From positions 1 through 64,000 of the forward strand of contig LGRX02029311.1 of the NCBI GenBank assembly GCA_001247695.2: 64,000 nucleotides of DNA, given 5' to 3'. A program made the translations under genes and the position numbers. The notes below the pieces were generated by a model. The model saw only the letters and a list, made by a program, of their open reading frames with translations, searched no databases and had not been told where the DNA came from. How positions within the stretch are numbered: position 1 is the first letter of the stretch; every line of letters starts with the position of its first letter. Source of the stretch: Cymbomonas tetramitiformis. Lineage: Eukaryota > Chlorophyta > Pyramimonadophyceae > Pyramimonadales > Pyramimonadaceae. Below, piece after piece: positions 40,275 through 49,887 of the stretch.

Positions 40275-43200
40275 TGCACAACCGACGCTGTGGCCGTGGG
40301 CTGCCTGCACGGGCGGTCCACCTACGGCCAGGAGTCCTGCGGGCGTGTGTTTCGCTTGCAGGCAGTGCAGTGATTTGGTGGTGGTTGGTACGAGGTACCG
40401 TGCCCATGGTCGCCGTCTGGGCGATGTGGGAGGCGATATCGTGGCACTTGACATGGTGCCCTTTTCGCATTTGGTGGGGGCGCTTTGTGGCCTCGTTTTT
40501 GAACTGGCTGCCGGTGTGGTGGTCGACTGCTCGACGTCGTCCCCGTCGTGCATGCTATGACGTTTGGGTCTTATGGGCCCTCGCCTGCGTTTGGTACGTT
40601 GGGTTGCTTGTCCTGCGCACCACGGGCATTTATGCTGGAGTGCACCGTGTTCATGCCGAAGGTTGGACGGTCGTGCCCCTACGCGCTGTGGTCATTTTCT
40701 TGACGTGCTGGTCACGGTGTGCGGCCGCCCTCCTGATCGCCGTCCTTGCTTGGCTTTGGGTCTGTGCCAGCGTCTTCGCGGAGGATGTGGCGTGCCACGC
40801 CCTTCATGTCCCGGACGACCCTTTGGACGCACATCACGTTCGACGTGGCCGTGGATGGGGCGTTCCGTCTTTACGTTGGTCTCAAGTTTTCCTGTTGGGC
40901 CGCGTGCGCCTGCCCGCTTTGCCGGCCAGGTTGAACAAACCTCGCTTTGCAGCGCGCTGGGCGCAGCTTCGGCGCAACCTTCGGCTTCATTGCATCGCGC
41001 AGGCCGCTTATGTCGCGCTGGTCCTTGCAATCGTGGTCTTCACCGCCGCTGGTGGGAGTACTCGCTTGGCGCACGGGGGGTGGAGAGTATGGGCGTGCTT
41101 CTTCGCTTCGAACTCGCCAGCAGCCGCAGTGCGCTTCAACAGAATTTTGCGATTTTTTCTGCTTTTGTGCGGGGTTTTGTGGGTCGCTGGCAAGCTGGCT
41201 GAGAGCGTGCCCATGCACAATGCCATGTCGCCCGCGCGCAGTGCTTGGGGTGCATCCCCCTGCACTTCATGGGAGGCCCAGCAGTCCTCGAGGCAATGGG
41301 AGCCGGGCTGGGAAGCCAACATCGCGGAGCAGGATGAGGTCTTGCCGTACACCGTGCTGGACGAGCTCCAACCCCTAGGTGACACGACAGTGACCAAGGA
41401 CGAGGCAGCGTGGCTCGACACTGAGCTCAATGCCACGTTTGGAGGACATCCTGACTTCAAGGAGGAGCACTGGGAGGAGATGCGAAATGTTCTTCGCAGG
41501 TGCAAGGCCACGTTTGCCAACAGTCCTCATGATCTTACAGGCTACAAGGGCAAGGCGGAGCACAACACGTTCTCTATTCCTTTTATAGACGAATCCAAGG
41601 CCGCTTACCAGAGGCCCAGGAAGTACAGCCCGGGCGAGCAGGAAATCATCGATATCCACTGCAAGGAACTCCTGGAGTATGGCTTCATAGAGCCGGCAGC
41701 CAAGCACTGCAGGCATGCGAGCAACGTCGTCGTGGCTGGCAAGAAGGATCATGAGACCGGCCTTTGGACCCAGACGAGGTTCTGCGTGGACCTCAGGGGT
41801 GTCAACCGGCACTCCCTCAAGGACAACACGCTTCCACACCGACCAGAAGAGCTCTACCAGAAGGTCGCGAAGGCCAAGTTCAAGACTACGCTGGACGCCA
41901 CCAAAGCCTTCCACCAGATTCCCATGGCCACGGAAGAGGACAGAAGCAAGACGGCGTTCTGGTGGAAGAATCAGCTCTACCAGTACACCTCGATGCCGTT
42001 TGGGGCAGCTGGGGCAACATCTGCGTTCGTGAGGATCATGGATTACGAGTTGCGCCATTTGCAGCACTGTACTGTGGCGTACGTAGATGACGTGGTGGTC
42101 TACACAGACTGCACGCCCGAGCAGCATCTGAAGGACGTTGAGGACGTGTTACGTACCTTGGGGGACGCAGGCATAAGATTGCACGCAGGCAAGAGCACTT
42201 TCGGTGCAGCCACGGTGGACTTTCTGGGTTACCGCATTGGGCACAATTCCATTGGCGCGCAGGAGGCGAAGTGCAAGGCCATCCAGGAGCTTCCGAGGCC
42301 GCAAGACAAGACGGGGCTTCGCTCCATCCTGGGCATGATGAACTATTACAAGGGCTTAGTGGGTGAGCCAGGAGGGCCAAATTACTCAGAGATGGCCCGC
42401 CCTCTCAACGACTTGCTCAAGAAAGAGATCACTGACATCAAGGGAGCTTGGGGGAAGGATCAAGACCGAGCACTCCAGGAGCTGAAGGACGCGCTCTGCT
42501 CTGGGAGATGTCTGAGGCCCATCGACTACGACAGACCCCTCATATTGTATACTGATTGGAGCACCTACGGCATTGGCGCAGTGCTGGGCCAGAAGGATGA
42601 CGATGGCAAGGAGTACATCTGCATGGCGATCAGCCGATCTTTGAGTAAGACAGAGAGGCAGTACGCCAGCTTCAAGGGTGAGATGCTTGCAGTGGTGTGG
42701 GCAGTGCGCACATTGAGACAGTACCTGCACGGAGTACACTTCACGCTGGTGACTGACCACTCACCGCTCACCACGTTGATGGAGAAGGCTGATCTTCAGG
42801 GTCAGCACTTACGTTGGGCAATCAGCTTGCAGGAGTTCGACTTCACGGTGCAGTATCGCCCAGGAGCCAAGAACAGCAACGCTGACGTGCCCTCTCGCTA
42901 CCCGTTGCCAACCACGACAGACGAGACTAGGGCAAGGCACGAGAGAGAAAAGGTGACTGCGCTTCACGCGGGCGTGGGGGAAGTGCGCGGTAAGGATTTC
43001 CGTGATCACCTGTGCTTCATGTTGGCTGGGGAGGTTTCCCCAGGGGACGAGGTCACGCCAGAGGTCCAAGTTGCCAACTATTGCAAGAGGGCTGCCGTGG
43101 AGCAGTTGGGCACGGGGCCAGCGCATCGCTTGTTCGATTTGCACCACCAGGAAGAGTTGGAGTGCAACCAGGTGGCGATGTTCGACACTGATCTTCCCGA

Positions 43201-43936
43201 ATTGGTGATCGACTCTGGAAGGTTGGCGAGGGCAGCGTGGAAAGCGCTGTGCCTGACACGACCTACGCGAGGCACGCATGGTGAAGGGAGTCCCGCGGTG
43301 TACAGCAACGAGTACTTCGAAGGCGAACGTATCCTGAAGCCCGAGAAGGTGGACACCAGGGTGTTGAGCAAGCAGTTCTTCTCGCAAGCTCGGGAGGAAG
43401 GTGTAGTATGCTACGAGCCATGTGGAGGCCTTTGTGCTGGTCTGGAGATGCTGCTTCGCAGTGGCATGAAGGTGGACCAATACCTATATCAAGACATATC
43501 ACCAAGCAGCCAGGCAGTGGCCAGAGCCAGATGCACTGCGCTGCTACGACGATACCCTGACCTCATCTCGCCCAGCGCGGTAGAATTTGGGGCTCTACCC
43601 CAAGATCTGCGCGACACGACAAGCGCTGACTTCATACGGGCAGGAGCTCTTCGAGGACGTCAGTGGGTCATGGTGTGTGGGTTCCCATGCCAGGACCTTT
43701 CCCCTGCTGGGACGCTTACGGGCCTGGACGGCAGGCATAGCAAATTGTTTTACGAAGTGGTTCGGCTTCTATCCACGCTGCAACAGTTACAGCAGCAGAA
43801 GCCCCCAGGATACATCCTGGAGAACGTGTCCCCATTGTCGCACAGGCCCGGGACCAAGATCAGGGACGAGGTGTTCCCGTACATCCCGTACAGCCAGTTT
43901 GTGCTGGTCTGGAGATGCTGCTTCGCAGTGGCATGA
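40274..43936 (+). CDS. Element D pol, part 1: hydrophobic region-RT-RNase H-C5 methyltransferase
   Basis: 1220 residues. Residues 1-330 contain about six hydrophobic, membrane-like stretches (e.g. VVIFLTCWSRCAAALLIAVL) and no protease motif. The RT follows from about 440 with AYVDDVVVY at about 602; RNase H with LYTDWSTYGIG at about 758. A C5-cytosine MTase domain begins at about 1040: CYEPCGGLCAGLEML (motif I), VCGFPCQDLSPAG (motif IV, catalytic Cys about 1138) and ILENVSPL (motif VI). This is DNMT-like and unlike the MTase of A/B. A 467-bp duplication then shifts the frame and ends the ORF. The MTase sits between RNase H and integrase, as in cytosine-methyltransferase retrotransposons reported from some algae. 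Confidence 0.85.
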   Translation: MHNRRCGRGLPARAVHLRPGVLRACVSLAGSAVIWWWLVRGTVPMVAVWAMWEAISWHLTWCPFRIWWGRFVASFLNWLPVWWSTARRRPRRACYDVWVLWALACVWYVGLLVLRTTGIYAGVHRVHAEGWTVVPLRAVVIFLTCWSRCAAALLIAVLAWLWVCASVFAEDVACHALHVPDDPLDAHHVRRGRGWGVPSLRWSQVFLLGRVRLPALPARLNKPRFAARWAQLRRNLRLHCIAQAAYVALVLAIVVFTAAGGSTRLAHGGWRVWACFFASNSPAAAVRFNRILRFFLLLCGVLWVAGKLAESVPMHNAMSPARSAWGASPCTSWEAQQSSRQWEPGWEANIAEQDEVLPYTVLDELQPLGDTTVTKDEAAWLDTELNATFGGHPDFKEEHWEEMRNVLRRCKATFANSPHDLTGYKGKAEHNTFSIPFIDESKAAYQRPRKYSPGEQEIIDIHCKELLEYGFIEPAAKHCRHASNVVVAGKKDHETGLWTQTRFCVDLRGVNRHSLKDNTLPHRPEELYQKVAKAKFKTTLDATKAFHQIPMATEEDRSKTAFWWKNQLYQYTSMPFGAAGATSAFVRIMDYELRHLQHCTVAYVDDVVVYTDCTPEQHLKDVEDVLRTLGDAGIRLHAGKSTFGAATVDFLGYRIGHNSIGAQEAKCKAIQELPRPQDKTGLRSILGMMNYYKGLVGEPGGPNYSEMARPLNDLLKKEITDIKGAWGKDQDRALQELKDALCSGRCLRPIDYDRPLILYTDWSTYGIGAVLGQKDDDGKEYICMAISRSLSKTERQYASFKGEMLAVVWAVRTLRQYLHGVHFTLVTDHSPLTTLMEKADLQGQHLRWAISLQEFDFTVQYRPGAKNSNADVPSRYPLPTTTDETRARHEREKVTALHAGVGEVRGKDFRDHLCFMLAGEVSPGDEVTPEVQVANYCKRAAVEQLGTGPAHRLFDLHHQEELECNQVAMFDTDLPELVIDSGRLARAAWKALCLTRPTRGTHGEGSPAVYSNEYFEGERILKPEKVDTRVLSKQFFSQAREEGVVCYEPCGGLCAGLEMLLRSGMKVDQYLYQDISPSSQAVARARCTALLRRYPDLISPSAVEFGALPQDLRDTTSADFIRAGALRGRQWVMVCGFPCQDLSPAGTLTGLDGRHSKLFYEVVRLLSTLQQLQQQKPPGYILENVSPLSHRPGTKIRDEVFPYIPYSQFVLVWRCCFAVA

Positions 43937-44364
43937 AGGTGGACCAATACCTATATCAAGACATATCACCAAGCAGCCAGGCAGTGGCCAGAGCCAGATG
44001 CACTGCGCTGCTACGACGATACCCTGACCTCATCTCGCCCAGCGCGGTAGAATTTGGGGCTCTACCCCAAGATCTGCGCGACACGACAAGCGCTGACTTC
44101 ATACGGGCAGGAGCTCTTCGAGGACGTCAGTGGGTCATGGTGTGTGGGTTCCCATGCCAGGACCTTTCCCCTGCTGGGACGCTTACGGGCCTGGACGGCA
44201 GGCATAGCAAATTGTTTTACGAAGTGGTTCGGCTTCTATCCACGCTGCAACAGTTACAGCAGCAGAAGCCCCCAGGACACATCCTGGAGAACGTGTCCCC
44301 ATTGTCGCACAGGCCGGGACCAAGATCAGGGACGAGGTGTTCCCGTACATTGCCAGCGTCATTG
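43431..44364 (+). repeat. Tandem duplication of 467 bp inside the MTase domain of D
   Basis: 43431-43897 and 43898-44364 are almost identical, with a small filler (cccgtacagccag) at the join and one base deleted in copy 2 (ggccggg versus ggcccggg). It duplicates motifs I-VI and breaks the reading frame. Confidence 0.92.
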
Positions 44365-46400
44365 GCCGACCAGTGTCCTTTGATGCAGCACAAGCAGGCG
44401 CTTACGCACATCGATTGCGAGCGTATTGGAGCAACTTGTTCCAGGGCCACCAGTTCCGTTCCGTTATGAGTAAGGTGGCAAGACCAGAAGGACGAGTTGT
44501 GTCGTCGATCCTGTCCAAGGGCTGGCAGCCCAGGCCAGTGATAAGAACGGACCGCGCGCCTCACTACGTGGTGAACGTGGTGGGAGAACCATTGAGGGCT
44601 CTGCCCACCATCATGGCGACGCAAGGGTCAAGAGCATTCAGGAAAGCAAGGATGGGCACTGTGGTGCGCAACCAGAATGATGAAGACATCGAGGAGGAGT
44701 CCAGAGAGGTGAACCTCGACGAGAAGGCGCTAGCCATGGGCTACAGCGCAAGCGAACTACGCATGGCCGATGGCCTGAACGACACAGAACTGGCGAGCAT
44801 TCTGGGCCTGGCCATGGATCGCAGGGCTATGGAACTGTTGATGGCGGTCGCAGAAGCAAGCAGGAAGGGGCTTCCTCACAGCGAGGAGTCCTTGGAGGCG
44901 GAGAATTCCCCAGGACAGCCTATAGCTGTAGACAACAACTGGGCGGACCACGCGAGGTCGGACCCTCAGCAGAGGCAAGCTTTGCTGGCGGAATGGGTTG
45001 AGAATTCAAAGGCATATACTCAGCAGGTGGCGAAGACCATGAGTCACCGTGACTGGGAGGAGAAGCTGCAGATAATGTGCTCGCAAGGGCAAAAGGGTGC
45101 AGAAGGAATTGGGACTCAGCGACAGAAGGCGGGGACCAAGAAGAAGAAGAAGAACGAGTGGCAGCTCCACACCATCGAGCAGTATCGCCGGAGGCACGAG
45201 AGCCACTTCGTGAAGGAGGGCGCAGCTCCAGCAGTGCGTGTCGACGTGCCTGCTTGGAGTCCGCCTGTCAAAGATGCAGAGATGAGACTGCCCAGATTGG
45301 CGTGCACCACCAGGCTCGCGGACTTGATGGCCAGCGTGGCCGAGCAGCAGGCTGATCGCGAGAAGTATCGGGATGTTCATGATGACGCATGGTGCCTCAG
45401 ATGGTTGAGGTCCAATGGTGGCGTGAAGTTACCGGAAGACGAAGTCCATCGCGTGAGGAGGCGCGCAGCACGACATCGATGGGATGAAGCTACGGACGAG
45501 ATCTACATGATCACGTTGTCAGGCAAGGAAGTGAGGATACCCAAGCCTGCTGACCGTCTTGCGTTGGTCAAAGAATATCATTCCAGAACGGGCCATTGGG
45601 GTATAAGGCGCACACAGCATCTTCTGTGGCAGCGTCATTGGTGGGCCGATCTGAGGAAGGACGTTGAGGCCGTGGTGACCCAATGTGAAACCTGCCAGCG
45701 TGTGAAGACTCATTACGCAAGGGAAGAGGCGTGCCTGTCGCCCAGGCTTGAGATCGTGTCATTCATGTACCGGTGGTCGTTGGACCTAGCGTGGCCTTCA
45801 AGGAGAGAGACCAAGGCGGGCAACAACAGGGTGCTCATCATGACCGAGCACTACACCAGGTTCATAGTCTGCGTGCCCATTCCCGACAAGGAGGCGAGGA
45901 CCATTGCAGCGGCATTTCGCAGCCATGTCCTGGCGGTATTCGGGGCGCCAGCAGAGTGCCTGGTGGATGGAGGCAAGGAGTTCGAGGGCGAATTCAAGCA
46001 GTTATGCAGAGACTGCCTGATAGACCGCCGAGTCACATCGCCAGACTCACCGGAAGGCAATGGCCTCACGGAGCGGGTGGTGCGTACGATGAAGTTCTGT
46101 TTCAAGAAGATCGCCTTGGAGAAGGGCCTCGACTATGAGTGGGACGAGCAGCTCTGGGCACTCGTGCTGAGCTATAATGCAGCGCGCCAAGAGTCCACAG
46201 GAGTGGCACCGTTCACTTTGTTATTTGCCCAAGAGGCAGTGGTGCCACCGGACTTGAAGCGAGCGCCCAGCATAGATTTCAGTCCCGAGATCGAGGATGA
46301 CAAGGACGCACGGGTCAAGGAGCTACCTGCTAAGGGCAGAGGTGGTGAAGCGACTGATGGTGCACGCTGGTTGCAGTCTGGAGGTGGCACAACATCGTGA
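44337..46400 (+). CDS. Element D pol, part 2: MTase end and integrase
   Basis: 687 residues. Starts inside the MTase, downstream of the duplication: RLRAYWSNL (about 25) is the R.R.YW.N motif VIII of DNMT-type enzymes, and the target-recognition/C-terminal part follows. A basic helical linker (about 100-340) leads to the integrase: zinc finger HSRTGHWGIRR..CETC (about 415-455) and catalytic Asp in LDLAW (about 482), Asp in LVDGGKEF (about 542) and Glu in GNGLTERV (about 576). After ARQESTGVAPF the sequence enters the first copy of a duplicated block. One extra C near 46325, absent from the second copy, shifts the frame and ends the ORF. Confidence 0.82.
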   Translation: MFPYIASVIGRPVSFDAAQAGAYAHRLRAYWSNLFQGHQFRSVMSKVARPEGRVVSSILSKGWQPRPVIRTDRAPHYVVNVVGEPLRALPTIMATQGSRAFRKARMGTVVRNQNDEDIEEESREVNLDEKALAMGYSASELRMADGLNDTELASILGLAMDRRAMELLMAVAEASRKGLPHSEESLEAENSPGQPIAVDNNWADHARSDPQQRQALLAEWVENSKAYTQQVAKTMSHRDWEEKLQIMCSQGQKGAEGIGTQRQKAGTKKKKKNEWQLHTIEQYRRRHESHFVKEGAAPAVRVDVPAWSPPVKDAEMRLPRLACTTRLADLMASVAEQQADREKYRDVHDDAWCLRWLRSNGGVKLPEDEVHRVRRRAARHRWDEATDEIYMITLSGKEVRIPKPADRLALVKEYHSRTGHWGIRRTQHLLWQRHWWADLRKDVEAVVTQCETCQRVKTHYAREEACLSPRLEIVSFMYRWSLDLAWPSRRETKAGNNRVLIMTEHYTRFIVCVPIPDKEARTIAAAFRSHVLAVFGAPAECLVDGGKEFEGEFKQLCRDCLIDRRVTSPDSPEGNGLTERVVRTMKFCFKKIALEKGLDYEWDEQLWALVLSYNAARQESTGVAPFTLLFAQEAVVPPDLKRAPSIDFSPEIEDDKDARVKELPAKGRGGEATDGARWLQSGGGTTS

Positions 46401-46402
46401 CA

Positions 46403-46930
46403 CTCTACATTATGAAGGAAGAAGGGGTGGTGGGATTGAGCCCAAACCACACCAGTTTAAGGTGGGTGACTTTGTCTACATTAGACAGAAGCCTCGCAGC
46501 GGCATGGAAGTCGCGACCAAGTCCGCCATTCTGAAGTTGGTCAAAATACAGCGGGATGGTGTGGTGGTGCTTGAGGACGCCACCAAGTTAAGAGAGAAAA
46601 GCACTGTGCAGAGCATCGCGCCATGTCACCTACAGGTGAAGGACCAGTATGATTGCAGTGCAGCCGTTCCCAGCAAGCACCTGGCATGCGAAGTGTGCAG
46701 GAGGACTGATGGAGAGGCAGAGATGTTGCTATGTGACGCATGCAACAGGGGTTACCACTTGTGGTGTCTTAACCCAGCATTGGATGGAGTACCAGAAGGT
46801 GAGTGGCTATGTCCCAGGTGCTCAGGCACGGGAATTCAAGCTGCCAACGCCGAGGTGCAGACCCAAGAAGATGAGAGCTCTGGAGTCCTGGAGGACAGAC
46901 TGGGCATAAAGGAGCAGCAGCTTAGTGAGA
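46403..46930 (+). pseudogene. Duplicate PHD-finger segment of D (frame-broken copy)
   Basis: First copy of the integrase tail and PHD finger (CEVCRR..CDACNRGYHLWC..CPRC). It is cut from the upstream frame by the extra C near 46325 and ends in the 233-bp insert. The intact counterpart is in 47121-48914. Confidence 0.75.
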
Positions 46931-47163
46931 AGTATACAAGAAACACTGCAAAGTTGGACAGCAATGCAAGTGTACGGATAAGCGGGTTTGTGAGTGCAGT
47001 CTCTGTAAGAAGATCTGCTGAAGCACAACGCTTCCTCACTTTTGTACCATACGTCTCCCATCATCTTAGATGGTACCGCCATTGGGTTGTGAACCCGAGA
47101 CGTAGGTTGAACGACCAGCATTGTGGAAACGACTAGTTCGTTCATGCTGCGCATGCGAGTTCG
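46931..47163. repeat. 233-bp dispersed repeat, copy 2
   Basis: Appears identical to 7368-7600. Here it separates the two copies of the element D duplication and supplies the start codon region of the following ORF. Confidence 0.9.
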
Positions 47164-48914
47164 ATAATGCAGCGCGCCAAGAGTCCACAGGAGTGGCACC
47201 GTTCACTTTGTTATTTGCCCAAGAGGCAGTGGTGCCACCGGACTTGAAGCGAGCGCCCAGCATAGATTTCAGTCCCGAGATCGAGGATGACAAGGACGCA
47301 CGGGTCAAGGAGCTACTGCTAAGGGCAGAGGTGGTGAAGCGACTGATGGTGCACGCTGGTTGCAGTCTGGAGGTGGCACAACATCGTGACACTCTACATT
47401 ATGAAGGAAGAAGGGGTGGTGGGATTGAGCCCAAACCACACCAGTTTAAGGTGGGTGACTTTGTCTACATTAGACAGAAGCCTCGCAGCGGCATGGAAGT
47501 CGCGACCAAGTCCGCCATTCTGAAGTTGGTCAAAATACAGCGGGATGGTGTGGTGGTGCTTGAGGACGCCACCAAGTTAAGAGAGAAAAGCACTGTGCAG
47601 AGCATCGCGCCATGTCACCTACAGGTGAAGGACCAGTATGATTGCAGTGCAGCCGTTCCCAGCAAGCACCTGGCATGCGAAGTGTGCAGGAGGACTGATG
47701 GAGAGGCAGAGATGTTGCTATGTGACGCATGCAACAGGGGTTACCACTTGTGGTGTCTTAACCCAGCATTGGATGGAGTACCAGAAGGTGAGTGGCTATG
47801 TCCCAGGTGCTCAGGCACGGGAATTCAAGCTGCCAACGCCGAGGTGCAGACCCAAGAAGATGAGAGCTCTGGAGTCCTGGAGGACAGACTGGGCATAAAG
47901 GAGCAGCAGCTTAGTGAGAAGCTGTCCTCGGAGATGCGCCTGCTGCCAGCAGACGTGGGTCCTCGCCGCGTGGTGAAGGGGGACAAATCTCAGCCATGGC
48001 ATGCGATTTCATCAAGGGAGATGCTATTGGAAGGGGAGGACATGTTCTTGGGCATGCCAGATCAGATTGATTGGGGCAGGCAGGATAAGCTGTCCAAGGC
48101 TGTGCAGATCTTCATGCCAGGGCATTGGAATGAAGGGCATCGCACGGTGCTGAGCAAGAAATACCGGGAACAGAAGGCAATGGCAAGGCAGCTGAGGGAT
48201 GCACCTCGTGTGCCTGCTTTAGCTGAAGAAGAAGTCGAAAGACGAGGAGAATTGAGACATATGACCAAGGCTCAAGTGCGAGAAGCTAGCGCGCTGCAGT
48301 GGGGGCTTGAGCTGGTCATCACGGTGCCCTCCGAGGTGAGGCGATTGGCGACAGAGGTGGACTGGAAGTCCATCGATGGCGTCTGGGACCCATGGGCAGG
48401 TACTGGGGTCATCAGCGAGGTGATGATGGAACAGTGGCCGCAGTTGAGGTTCATGAATAATGACTGGAATTCTCAGTTGGGTTGGTCTGAGGCGCGCGAC
48501 GCACTCCAACCAGGTAATTATCGCTTATGGAAGGAGAAATATGGCGTTTGCGACGCGGTGGTGACTTCACCTTGGTTTGCAGCGCTGGACATTGCATTTC
48601 CATTGGCAGTGATGGCCAGTCGTGTGGTGGCATGTGTCCACGTTCCATCTTATTACTTGACAGACATGACCGAGAGCAGGGCTGCGTACTTCAGACGATT
48701 GAGTCAGACGGGACGCTTGCATGTGATTGGGCATCTGGAACATGGACCTATTGGCCGCAGGTGTATGTGGGTCTTGGTATTCAAGAATCCGCTGGTTAGA
48801 GCAAGGATGTTACAGGGTGGAGAAGGTGAAGGCATTGGTATGTTCACTTTCAGCTTGGGCAAGTTCATGGCAGATGGTGATACGACACAGTATGCTGAAC
48901 AAGCCCATATTTGA
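47121..48914 (+). CDS. Element D pol, C-terminal part: PHD finger and second methyltransferase-like domain
   Basis: 597 residues; the first ~14 come from the 233-bp insert and the rest is the true continuation of pol. A C4HC3 PHD finger lies at about 185-232 (CEVCRRTDGE..LLCDACNRGYHLWC..CPRC), expected to read histone H3 tails. After a linker, about 415-560 resembles a SAM-dependent MTase: VWDPWAGTGV (motif I) and AVVTSPWF (about 480; a [DNS]PP[YFW]-like motif IV with Trp in place of the second Pro). The fold points to an amino-MTase (N6-adenine or N4-cytosine) or an inactive relative. No chromodomain is seen; the PHD may play the targeting role. Followed at once by a purine tract and LTR. 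Confidence 0.75.
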   Translation: MWKRLVRSCCACEFDNAARQESTGVAPFTLLFAQEAVVPPDLKRAPSIDFSPEIEDDKDARVKELLLRAEVVKRLMVHAGCSLEVAQHRDTLHYEGRRGGGIEPKPHQFKVGDFVYIRQKPRSGMEVATKSAILKLVKIQRDGVVVLEDATKLREKSTVQSIAPCHLQVKDQYDCSAAVPSKHLACEVCRRTDGEAEMLLCDACNRGYHLWCLNPALDGVPEGEWLCPRCSGTGIQAANAEVQTQEDESSGVLEDRLGIKEQQLSEKLSSEMRLLPADVGPRRVVKGDKSQPWHAISSREMLLEGEDMFLGMPDQIDWGRQDKLSKAVQIFMPGHWNEGHRTVLSKKYREQKAMARQLRDAPRVPALAEEEVERRGELRHMTKAQVREASALQWGLELVITVPSEVRRLATEVDWKSIDGVWDPWAGTGVISEVMMEQWPQLRFMNNDWNSQLGWSEARDALQPGNYRLWKEKYGVCDAVVTSPWFAALDIAFPLAVMASRVVACVHVPSYYLTDMTESRAAYFRRLSQTGRLHVIGHLEHGPIGRRCMWVLVFKNPLVRARMLQGGEGEGIGMFTFSLGKFMADGDTTQYAEQAHI

Positions 48915-48940
48915 GTCTGTGCTACTGCGCGCAGCAGCTA

Positions 48941-48951
48941 CAGATGGGGGA
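48941..48951 (+). promoter_or_regulatory. Polypurine tract of element D
   Basis: cagatggggga directly precedes the LTR start TGTTGG, 27 bp after the pol stop codon. Confidence 0.6.
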
Positions 48952-49682
48952 TGTTGGAAATCTGGGCTTGCATGGAAGAGCTTGGCGTTCGATCTTAGGA
49001 TATCAGAATTTCAAAAATTTTGTAGCCTTATGGTCTCGTTGCTTGTTCAGTTACCGGCACCAGTGAATGTTAATGACAAACTTACGATCATCCGCGAGTG
49101 TTGAGATTGCCCGATTCCGAGGATATTTGTACCACCATATGCACACGCTTGCGACAGCTGTAACAAACGCCGGCTTCTCGTGGTATCGAGCCGGGTTTGT
49201 CCAGCTGGTGACACGCGTGACAGGAGTGACAGTATGACAGGCTTCGCCAAGATGACCTCCTGAGAGAGACAGACCTGCTAGGGAAGATATTCGCAGTATC
49301 AGGTTACCAAGAAATGATACGGTGACGACGGCGATGACTCCTTTGCCACTGACGTGTCAGTCAGAATAAGTTAAGCGGTAACAGTGTTAAAGCTGGCATG
49401 GAATAATGACTTTCCATTGGCCAGATGAAGATTTGAGGGCTAGAACCCGTTACAGTTTTGGGAAATGTGACAGAGCATAGAGAGATAAGTAACCTCTGGC
49501 CGAAGGTCAGATCAGTGGACTCATTATTGTTTTGCCTTCGCAAGTGCTAGGTGGCTGTTCGCGTGCCAGTGCTAGATTGCTAAGACAGTTCTGCTCACAG
49601 CTTTTGTACACAATAATTCGTATTTTGTGGTTATTGCACAATTTTGATGAATATATTTTACTGCTGTTTTCATACTTTTTCA
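48952..49682 (+). repeat. 3' LTR of element D
   Basis: Begins TGTTGGAAATC after a polypurine tract and ends tttttCA where a second TGTTGGAAATC copy starts, giving 731 bp. No 5' LTR partner is visible upstream of 38 kb. Confidence 0.6.
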
Positions 49683-49887
49683 TGTTGGAAATCTGGGCTT
49701 GCATGGAAGAGCTTGGCGTTCGATCTTAGGATATCAGAATTTCGAAAATTTTGTAGCCTTATGGTCTCGTTGCTTGTTCAGTTACCGGCACCAGTGAATG
49801 TTAATGACAAACTTACGATCATCCGCGAGTGTTGAGATTGCCCGATTCCGAGGATATTTGTATCACCATATGCACACGTTTGCGACA
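49683..49887 (+). repeat. Second, partial LTR copy of element D
   Basis: The first ~205 bp of the LTR repeated directly head-to-tail, then unrelated sequence after gcgacag. Suggests a tandem or recombined LTR. Confidence 0.65.

Larger units (their letters stand above)
46174..47920 (+). repeat. Tandem duplication in element D with a 233-bp insert between copies
   Basis: 46174-46930 and 47164-47920 are copies (offset 990), differing by one base (ctacctgc versus ctactgc). Both encode the integrase tail and a PHD finger. Between them lies 46931-47163. Confidence 0.92.

Noticed and set aside
40274..41270. Retroviral-type envelope gene in D
   Set aside because: Hydrophobic stretches are multi-pass-like and lie before RT, not after integrase; no signal peptide or fusion-type arrangement visible.
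43190..43240. Protease motif VIDSGRL in element D
   Set aside because: Lies after RNase H and lacks the hydrophobic context and following residues of aspartic proteases.
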